11,785 bases of DNA from Deltaproteobacteria bacterium (GTDB lineage Bacteria; Desulfobacterota; Desulfobulbia; Desulfobulbales; SURF-16): positions 1 to 11,785 of the forward strand of contig JAOZSN010000083.1 of NCBI GenBank assembly GCA_029939635.1. The letters run 5' to 3'. Positions 1-5,585 of this stretch are shown in pieces. The notes beneath the pieces are model-generated. The model worked only from the letters and a program-made list of their open reading frames with translations. It ran no database searches and was not told the origin of the DNA. Position numbers and translations under genes: made by a program. Each line of letters opens with the position of its first letter. The first letter of the stretch is position 1.

Positions 1-1030
1 AACCTCTCGCTTCTTCCATTTGAATGGGGTCGGGTTTTCATTATGTCGTTCGGTAAATGCTTTGATTGCTGCAATCAGGCTACCCTTATCAGGAAAGCTT
101 GCGCCGTTTAAAGTTTTTCTCGACAATATACCAAACCAAATTTCGATTTGATTCAACCAGCTTGCCGAGGTTGGGGTAAAATGAAAATGAACTCGTGTTT
201 TGAAATTTTTCTCAAGCCACTCATCGTTTTTCTTATGAGTACTGTAGTTGTCCAGAATTACATGGATCTCCTTGTCCTTCGGAAGATCGCTGATGACACT
301 CCCGAGGAATGCCTGAAAGTCTTCATGCTTTTTCTGGGCTGTAGTTTCTGTGTGGACGTACCCTGTGGCTACATTTAATGCCGCAAATAAGTTCAGTGTT
401 CCATGCCGTTTATAAGTGCTTTTGTATCCTCTGTAGACTTTTTTGTCTCTGGTTTCAATAAGGCCGGTTTCTCTTTCTATAGCCTGAATACTTGGCTTTT
501 CGTCTACGCTCAGCACTAAGGCGTTAAGGGGAGGGTTCAAGTAGAGGCCAACTATATCGGCTGTCTTAACAGCAAATTCTGGATCCGTGCTAATGCACCA
601 TGATCTTGACCTGTGTAAATATATACCTTCCTTGCCGGAGCAGGCGCCAAACAGCGTGAGTGCTACCACCTAGCTTTTCAGCAAGAGAAGGGCAGTCCCA
701 GCGTACCAAGCCGACAGGTGGCTCTTCGTCAATTAGACTGAAGAGCCGATCTCTGAAGTCAGTTCCATATGTTACGGGCTTTCCAGACCGTTCAGCATCT
801 TGGAGTCCAGGGAGACCTTGTTTTGCAAATCGATTTCTCCACTTGGCAACAGTGGGAAGAGTAATGCCAAGTCCTTTGGCAACCTCTTTATTTTGTTGTC
901 CTGTGGCGCAAGCAAGTATAATTCTTGCTCGTTCAACTTGGCGATATTCAGCAGTCCGGCTATTTGAAATTGTTTTTAGCGTGCTGGCTTCTTAAGTGGT
1001 CAGGATAATAGTAGGAGTATGTCTTGGCAT
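1..1030 (-). pseudogene. IS630-family transposase, decayed, cut by window edge
   Basis: Reading the minus strand from ATG 1030-1028 gives an IS630-type DDE transposase (DNA cutting and strand transfer at TA targets). The N-terminal part has a helix-turn-helix: NKEVAKGLGITLPTVAKW, then WRNRFAKQGLPGLQDAERSG. The catalytic core is intact: first Asp in LSVDEKPSIQA (about 505), second Asp in ILDNYSTHK (about 245), and the Glu in SASWLNQIEIWFG (about 140). Two lesions break it. A TAA at 994-992 stops translation at codon 13. An extra base near 634 shifts the frame between HAVWRLLR and KEGIYLHRSRSW. The coding sequence continues past base 1 after FKWKKREV, so only a short C-terminal tail should be missing, given the usual length of about 340-360 residues. 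Both lesions lie upstream of the catalytic Asp residues, so no active enzyme is expected. The terminal inverted repeats could not be placed. Confidence 0.88.
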
Positions 1031-1313
1031 GCCTACACTATATATATAGGCAAACTAATTATTGCAATTAAACACTAGCTTGATCCCTCACCTGTAAATA
1101 TACCATTGGCCATGTTGGCAGAAAGAAAAGGGCTGGACAAGGGCCATGATTGTCTTATTGTAATGCCCTAATGATTTTTGTCTGCTCGGCATAGTCTTGT
1201 TGATCTGGGTGTTTTGCGGTTTCAAAAAATGGTCAAGTGCGCTATGTTCCGAAAGTACGTAGGTATTACCTAAAAACTACTTTTTATTTATATGTTTTGC
1301 GGAGGTTTTTATT
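1031..1313. other. Gap between decayed transposase and mrp
   Basis: No gene was found in these 283 bases. The left part is AT-rich and should hold the right end of the IS630 element. The imperfect palindrome GCCTA (1031-1035) / TAGGC (1047-1051) flanks an alternating TA run just outside the transposase start. The right part must contain the promoter of mrp, but no convincing -35/-10 pair stands out. The mrp Shine-Dalgarno GGAGG is at 1301-1305. Confidence 0.6.
1260..1272. promoter_or_regulatory. Candidate operator palindrome upstream of mrp
   Basis: TAGGTA-T-TACCTA is a perfect 6+6 palindrome with a one-base centre, ending 41 nt before the mrp ATG. Its size and position would suit a dimeric repressor or activator site, or a small mRNA leader hairpin. 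No regulator family is recognised from it. A 13-base palindrome can also occur by chance in AT-rich DNA, so the call is tentative. Confidence 0.25.
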
Positions 1314-2267
1314 ATGTCAGGATGTGGTGGTGGAGATAGCAGCAGTTGTAGTTCCGGTTCGTGTGGGTCCCCTGATGCGGCCATGGCCCAGCAGGATATG
1401 GCCATTAATTCATCTTTGGGCAAGATCAAAAATAAGATTCTGGTCATGAGTGGCAAGGGCGGTGTGGGTAAATCCACAGTTTCTGTAAACCTGGCCGTTG
1501 GCTTGTCCAAGCGTGGTTATAAGGTTGGTCTGATGGATGTAGATTTGCATGGCCCAGATATCTGTCGGATGCTTAATCTTGAAGATAAGTTGGCCGATGC
1601 CAAGGTTAATAAGCATGAGCTGCTGCCGCCCATGCAATTTGGTGATAACCTTAAGGTCGTTTCTCTGGAATATATGATGGAAGATCGTGATGATCCCATC
1701 ATCTGGCGTGGCCCCCTTAAAGTCCAGGCCATCCGTCAGTTTATTGCTGATTTGGCCTGGGGTGATCTTGATTATCTTATTATTGATGCTCCTCCAGGTA
1801 CTGGTGATGAGCCTCTTACCGTGGCCCAGACCATCCCAGATGCCCATGCCGTGGTTGTTACCACTCCCCAAGAGGTTGCCCTTGCTGATGTACGGAAGTC
1901 TTTGAATTTTTGTAAGCATGTCAAGATGCAGGTAGTGGGTATGGTGGAGAATATGTCTGGTTTTGTCTGCCCCCATTGTAGTGAGACCGTGGAGATATTT
2001 AAGTCTGGTGGCGGTGAGAAGACTGCTAAAGATTTTGGACTGAATTTTCTTGGCAAGGTACCTGTTGACCCCAAAGTGGTTATTGCCGGTGATGACGGTG
2101 CCCCTTATTTAAGCTCTGATGCTGAGAGTCCTGCCATTGATGCTTTTACTAAGGTTATTGATAACGTCGAGAGAATTACCAAAGAAAAGAAATCTACCCT
2201 GAAAATGGCTGAGGATAGTGGCTGTGGATGTGGTGGATCTTGTAATCCAGATACCTGTGATTGTTAA
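1314..2267 (+). CDS. mrp: Mrp/Nbp35-family Fe-S cluster carrier ATPase
   Basis: This 317-residue cytoplasmic P-loop ATPase belongs to the Mrp/Nbp35 (ApbC) family, whose members bind an Fe-S cluster and pass it to target proteins. Seen directly: deviant Walker A GKGGVGKS (47-54), switch I region MDVDLHGPD (74-82), Walker B-like LIIDAPPGTGDEP (155-167), and the family motif VENMSGFVCPHC (211-222), whose Cys 219 and Cys 222 form the CxxC that holds the bridging cluster between two subunits. Both ends are rich in cysteine: Cys 4, 12 and 17 in a Gly/Ser stretch, and Cys 304, 306, 310, 315 and 317 in the last 14 residues. These tails lie outside the ATPase core and may bind metal or an extra cluster (inference). 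The start is supported by GGAGG at 1301-1305, 8 nt ahead of the ATG. The gene appears to be its own transcription unit, because a strong hairpin follows at 2443-2479. Confidence 0.93.
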   Translation: MSGCGGGDSSSCSSGSCGSPDAAMAQQDMAINSSLGKIKNKILVMSGKGGVGKSTVSVNLAVGLSKRGYKVGLMDVDLHGPDICRMLNLEDKLADAKVNKHELLPPMQFGDNLKVVSLEYMMEDRDDPIIWRGPLKVQAIRQFIADLAWGDLDYLIIDAPPGTGDEPLTVAQTIPDAHAVVVTTPQEVALADVRKSLNFCKHVKMQVVGMVENMSGFVCPHCSETVEIFKSGGGEKTAKDFGLNFLGKVPVDPKVVIAGDDGAPYLSSDAESPAIDAFTKVIDNVERITKEKKSTLKMAEDSGCGCGGSCNPDTCDC

Positions 2268-2390
2268 ACCGTAACGTTTTAGGCTGAAGCTGTTTAGGGC
2301 ACCTTGAAAAATTGCTATTTTATCCGATTACTGCGTCACAGGAAAAAATATCTAGTTTTGCAAGATACCCTTTAGTGGAATGAGCAATTT

Positions 2391-2438
2391 ATGATACAGA
2401 TGCGGCCTTTTGCCTTTATGTGCGCACGATTAAGTTGA
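2391..2438 (+). CDS. Possible 15-codon leader ORF ending in UGA
   Basis: ATG at 2391 opens a short frame, MIQMRPFAFMCARLS, that ends at TGA 2436-2438, four bases before the hairpin at 2443. The Shine-Dalgarno is weak (TGAG at 2381-2384, or GGA further up). If the UGA were read as selenocysteine, one more codon (GTA) would follow before TAA at 2442-2444, which touches the hairpin stem. The placement fits a leader peptide ahead of an attenuator. A frame this short is common by chance, and no run of regulatory codons is seen. Confidence 0.2.
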   Translation: MIQMRPFAFMCARLS

Positions 2439-2442
2439 GTAT

Positions 2443-2479
2443 AAAAAGCCCACAATGGAGAAATCCTTGTGGGCTTTTT
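2443..2479 (+). terminator. Strong hairpin: intrinsic terminator with SECIS-like tip
   Basis: The arms at 2443-2455 (AAAAAGCCCACAA) and 2467-2479 (TTGTGGGCTTTTT) pair perfectly over 13 bp. Inside, U2456 is unpaired, GGA (2457-2459) pairs with UCC (2464-2466), and GAAA (2460-2463) is the loop. The U-rich 3' arm and a second T run at 2484-2489 give a classic Rho-independent terminator; the A-rich 5' arm could make it work in both directions. It would end mrp transcripts. It also sits only 24 nt before the ATG of the next gene and 10 nt before its Shine-Dalgarno, which leaves no room for a promoter after it. The MBL-selB transcript therefore probably carries this hairpin in its leader and depends on read-through or regulation. 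The tip resembles a minimal bacterial SECIS. Confidence 0.85.
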
Positions 2480-2503
2480 CTGGTTTTTTAAGGAGAAACA
2501 AAG

Positions 2504-3139
2504 ATGATTATTAGGCAAAAAAGTGTGGGCTCCATGGCGGTGTGTTGCTATGTGTTGGGCTGTGAAGAGACCAAGAAGGGTGTTATTATAGATCCAGGCG
2601 GCAATGAGGATGAGATCCTGGCCATGGTCAAGGAAGAGGGTTTGTCCATTGTGGCGATCATCAATACCCATGGGCATCCTGATCATGTCTGCGCTAATGG
2701 TCCCCTAAAGGAGGCCACCGGTGCTCCCCTTATTATGCATGAGATAGACGATGATTTCTTCCAGCGTGATGAGGTGATTAGCTATTTTTCCATGCTTGGT
2801 CTGCCTGCCTCACCGCCCATTGATCGGCGGGTAAAGGATGGTGATCGCATTGATTTTGGTAATGAGAGTCTTGAGGTTATCCTTACCCCTGGTCATACCC
2901 CTGGCGGTATTTGTCTATACTCTGGCCATGACCTTTTTACTGGCGATACCCTCTTTGTTGGGGCCGTAGGGCGCACAGATTTTCCTGGTGGCGACATGGA
3001 ACAATTCATGGACGCCATTGAAAAACGACTATTGGTGCTACCAGACGAGACCGTTGTCTGGCCAGGCCACGGCTATGGTGGTTCCAAATCCACCATTGGT
3101 GAAGAGCGTCGATCCAATCCCTTTTTGACTGGAGCCTAA
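2504..3139 (+). CDS. MBL-fold metallo-hydrolase, glyoxalase II-like
   Basis: This 211-residue protein is a soluble metallo-beta-lactamase-fold hydrolase of the glyoxalase II / YcbL type. Such enzymes use a two-metal centre to hydrolyse thioesters or related substrates; the real substrate cannot be read from the sequence. Metal ligands are visible: THGHPDH (His 56, His 58, Asp 60, His 61), His 131 in TPGHTPGG, Asp 148 in FTGDTLF, and His 189 in WPGHG. GRTDFPGG (156-163) and the ending GEERRSNPFL are typical of this subfamily. The length matches short stand-alone members without the glyoxalase II C-terminal helical domain. The start is supported by AAGGAG at 2490-2495, 8 nt before the ATG. The stop is 3 nt from the selB start, so the two are probably co-transcribed. 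No direct role in selenium metabolism is known for this family. Confidence 0.9.
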   Translation: MIIRQKSVGSMAVCCYVLGCEETKKGVIIDPGGNEDEILAMVKEEGLSIVAIINTHGHPDHVCANGPLKEATGAPLIMHEIDDDFFQRDEVISYFSMLGLPASPPIDRRVKDGDRIDFGNESLEVILTPGHTPGGICLYSGHDLFTGDTLFVGAVGRTDFPGGDMEQFMDAIEKRLLVLPDETVVWPGHGYGGSKSTIGEERRSNPFLTGA

Positions 3140-3142
3140 AAA

Positions 3143-5059
3143 ATGCGGGAGATTGTCCTTGGCACTGCCGGTCATGTTGATCATGGTAAGACCAGCCTGG
3201 TACGCGCCCTTACCGGTATTGAGACAGATCGCCTCAAGGAGGAGAAGACGCGCGGCATCACCATTGAACTGGGTTTTGCCTTTCTTGATCTGGCCTGTGG
3301 TCATCGCTTGGGTATTGTCGATGTGCCGGGCCATGAGAAGTTCGTCAAGAACATGGTGGCTGGGGTGGCTGGTATTGATCTGGTGGCCTTTGTCATTGCT
3401 GCTGACGAGGGCATTATGCCCCAGACTAGAGAGCATTTTGATATCTGTCGGTTGCTTGGGGTGGATCGCGGTCTTATTATCCTTACCAAGAAGGATATGG
3501 TGGAGGAAGAGTGGCTGGAGATGGTGGAGGAGGATGTCCGCAATTTTTTTAAAGACACCTTCTTAGAAGGGGCTCCCCTGGTTCATGTTTCGTCCATTAC
3601 TGGTGAGGGTATTGAGCAGGTCAAAGAAGAGATAGACAGCCTGGTTAAAGGCTGTGATTTCTCCGAGGCCTATGGCCCTTTTCGCTTGCCGGTGGATCGT
3701 GTTTTTTCCATGAAGGGTTTTGGCTCTGTGGTCACTGGCACCTCGGCCAGTGGTCGTATTAATGTGGGTGACGAGGTGGAGGTCTTTCCCCATGGCATCA
3801 TGGGTAAGGTGCGTGGCATCCAGAGCCATGGCGCTGAGGTGGAGATGGTGGAGGCGGGTAAACGTACTGCCATTAATATTGGTGGTGTGGAAAAGAGCCA
3901 GATCTCGCGGGGTAATATTCTTGCCACCCCCAACTGCCTTGAACCCACCTATATGCTTGACGCTGATTTCCTCTATATTGCCAGCCAGGAAAAGCCATTA
4001 AAAAATCGCACCAGAGTACGGGTGCATCTTGGTTCTGCCGAGGTGATGGGACGCCTAGTGCTCCTTGATGAAGAGACACTTGCCCCTGGCCAGCAGACTG
4101 CTGTGCAGATTCTTCTGGAAGAACAGGTGGGTGCCTGGCCGGGGGATCGCTATGTGGTACGTAGTTATTCGCCGGTGCATACCATTGGCGGTGGCCGTAT
4201 CTTTGCTGCCTCGCCGCGCAAACGGCGGCGTTTCCGTGCTGAGAATAATGAGGCCTTTGATGTTTATCGGACTGGTGATATTTCTGAGCAGGCCTTGTTG
4301 CATCTGCGCCAGAGTGGTCGGCAGGGTTTGACCCTGGCAGCCCTGTCAGTACGCATGGGACTCTTTGGTAAGCGTCTTAAGAAAATGATTTCAACCCCTA
4401 TCTCCCAGGGCAAGGTTGTGGTGCTTGACTCTGACCAGCAACTCATGGTGCTTGCCGAGGTGGTGGATGATCTCTCCTGGCGGTTATTAGCATTTTTGAG
4501 CGACTATCATCGCGAAAATCCCTTGCAGGTTGGTTTGAGTAAGGAGGAATTGCGCAGTCAACTCTTCAAAGGACTCAATCCAAAACTTTTTATCTCCACC
4601 GTCAATAGTTTGCTCAAGAAGGAGCGTCTGGCTCTGGAGGATTCTTTAGTTCGTTTGGCCGAGCATAAGGTGGTATTTAAGGCTGATGAGAAGAAGGTGC
4701 GAGCCGATATGCTTGCCCTGTATAAGCAGGCCGGACTCACCACTCCCACGGTGAAGGAGGTGCGTGCTAAATTTGCCGACCTGGATACCAGTTTTGTGGC
4801 TGAGATGCAGGACGTGTTGGTTCGTGATGGTAAACTTGCCAAGATTAATGAGGATTTGTATTTTTATACCCAGCATTTGGAGGATTTGCAGGAGAAGTTG
4901 GTGGCTTTTATTGAAAAGGAGGGGGAAATTGATGCCCCGCGTTTTAAGGGCTTAACTGGGTTGACCAGGAAATTTTCTATTCCTCTGTTGGAATATTTTG
5001 ATAAGCAGAAGGTGACGTTGCGGGTTGGGGATAAACGGGTTTTACGGAAGAAAATGTAG
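3143..5059 (+). CDS. selB: Selenocysteine-specific elongation factor SelB
   Basis: This 638-residue GTPase brings selenocysteyl-tRNA to the ribosome at UGA codons followed by a SECIS hairpin. The EF-Tu-like G domain occupies about 1-175: G1 GHVDHGKT (10-17), TRGITIELGFA (36-46), G3 DVPGHE (60-65), G4 TKKD (115-118), and a G5-like SSITGEG (150-156). Beta-barrel domains II and III follow (about 178-350), with the SelB-like stretch RVFSMKGFGSVVTGT (186-200). The remainder, about 375-638, is the winged-helix array that binds SECIS RNA in known SelB proteins. Full length for the family (about 610-640), with no lesion seen. The Shine-Dalgarno GGAG at 3131-3134 lies inside the end of the preceding gene, 8 nt before the ATG, so translation is probably coupled. 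Its presence implies that the cell makes selenoproteins. selA, selD and the tRNA-Sec gene are not in this window. Confidence 0.96.
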   Translation: MREIVLGTAGHVDHGKTSLVRALTGIETDRLKEEKTRGITIELGFAFLDLACGHRLGIVDVPGHEKFVKNMVAGVAGIDLVAFVIAADEGIMPQTREHFDICRLLGVDRGLIILTKKDMVEEEWLEMVEEDVRNFFKDTFLEGAPLVHVSSITGEGIEQVKEEIDSLVKGCDFSEAYGPFRLPVDRVFSMKGFGSVVTGTSASGRINVGDEVEVFPHGIMGKVRGIQSHGAEVEMVEAGKRTAINIGGVEKSQISRGNILATPNCLEPTYMLDADFLYIASQEKPLKNRTRVRVHLGSAEVMGRLVLLDEETLAPGQQTAVQILLEEQVGAWPGDRYVVRSYSPVHTIGGGRIFAASPRKRRRFRAENNEAFDVYRTGDISEQALLHLRQSGRQGLTLAALSVRMGLFGKRLKKMISTPISQGKVVVLDSDQQLMVLAEVVDDLSWRLLAFLSDYHRENPLQVGLSKEELRSQLFKGLNPKLFISTVNSLLKKERLALEDSLVRLAEHKVVFKADEKKVRADMLALYKQAGLTTPTVKEVRAKFADLDTSFVAEMQDVLVRDGKLAKINEDLYFYTQHLEDLQEKLVAFIEKEGEIDAPRFKGLTGLTRKFSIPLLEYFDKQKVTLRVGDKRVLRKKM

Positions 5060-5088
5060 AATGTTGTGCGTGTTTGTGCCCTTGGTCT

Positions 5089-5266
5089 GGATGGGAGGAG
5101 CTGTCTTTCTCGGCTACGACACCACTTTCCTTGTGCTCCTAAGTTCACTGCATAAAAACAACGATCACGCGCTTCGCTGCTCACATTTGGTACAGGTTTT
5201 CTTTCGTTCACCAAGAAACCCTACGGAAACTGCTGAATACGCCGAGAAAGACAACTCCTCCCATCC
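5089..5266. repeat. Widely spaced 26-nt inverted repeat (arms 5089-5114 and 5241-5266)
   Basis: The left arm starts GGATGGGAGGAG and ends CTTTCTCGGC. The right arm, 5241-5266, is its reverse complement with a single mismatch (C at 5101 against A at 5254). The spacer is 126 nt. Such arms could close a long RNA stem or be the ends of a small non-autonomous element. No T run follows the right arm, so it is not a simple terminator. Confidence 0.75.
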
Positions 5267-5299
5267 TTTCCAGCCGAGTAACCCGAATCCTTTCCTGCC
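5263..5299. repeat. Short direct repeat, period 24
   Basis: ATCCTTTCCAGCC (5263-5275) recurs as ATCCTTTCCTGCC (5287-5299), with 12 of 13 bases identical. The first copy overlaps the right arm of the inverted repeat. Only two copies are seen, so this is not an array. Confidence 0.5.
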
Positions 5300-5523
5300 A
5301 TAACCACGCAGCATCTTGTTGTACAGAAAGAGGAGGGTGGGGTAGTTCTTGGAGCGACGTTCAGGAAATATCGTAGATTTTCTTAATGAACTTTTGATGG
5401 ACATGTACCGAAACTTTAGAGAGGAACGAGCGTGATGTGGTGTCTAGCAAAGGTGAATTTAGAAAAACAAGATATTTCATGTTAGAGCGGAAAGAACTTC
5501 CCCATCCTCCGGCGAGTCAACTC

Positions 5524-5543
5524 AAAATCAGAGGGTTGATTTT
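5524..5543. promoter_or_regulatory. Small perfect hairpin upstream of hflX
   Basis: AAAATCA (5524-5530) and TGATTTT (5537-5543) pair perfectly around the six-base loop GAGGGT. The stem is AT-rich and no T run follows, so it makes a poor terminator. It may be an operator or a leader structure ahead of hflX. The function is unknown. Confidence 0.25.
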
Positions 5544-5585
5544 AACTAAAATATCTTCCTTACATTCGAAAATGGAGTTTCAACT

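Larger units (their letters stand above)
5060..5585. other. 526-nt segment without a convincing gene between selB and hflX
   Basis: No open frame here resembles a known protein. The segment contains a widely spaced 26-nt inverted repeat (5089-5114 / 5241-5266), a 13-nt direct repeat with period 24 (5263-5299), and small hairpins at 5195-5220 and 5524-5543. The heptamer GAAAATG occurs at both borders (5050-5056 at the end of selB, and 5568-5574), which could be a target duplication or chance. The promoter of the hflX operon should lie here, but no clear -35/-10 or -24/-12 pair was found. The segment may be an inserted non-coding element, or the remnant of one (inference). Confidence 0.5.

Noticed and set aside
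600..660. Programmed frameshift in the IS630 transposase
   Set aside because: The junction (CTC CGG C AAG) has no slippery A run, and a separate in-frame stop lies upstream at 992-994; decay explains both more simply.
660..995. 111-codon + strand open frame
   Set aside because: It is the antisense shadow of the transposase N-terminal region, whose protein match on the other strand is clear.
1410..1976. 188-codon minus-strand open frame inside mrp
   Set aside because: It is the antisense of a clearly coding Mrp ATPase and shows no family motifs.
2297..2320. Sigma-54 promoter (GGGCAC ... TTGCT) downstream of mrp
   Set aside because: The spacing between the GG and GC elements is 14 nt instead of 10, so it does not fit a -24/-12 promoter.
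5165..5404. 79-codon open frame on the minus strand in the selB-hflX gap
   Set aside because: No recognised domain, no clear Shine-Dalgarno, and it overlaps the right arm of the inverted repeat and the short direct repeat. It is more likely incidental; a database search would decide.
5060..5585. A tRNA-Sec gene next to selB
   Set aside because: No GGTTCRA-type T-loop, no long extra arm and no acceptor pairing ending in CCA could be built on the strand read.
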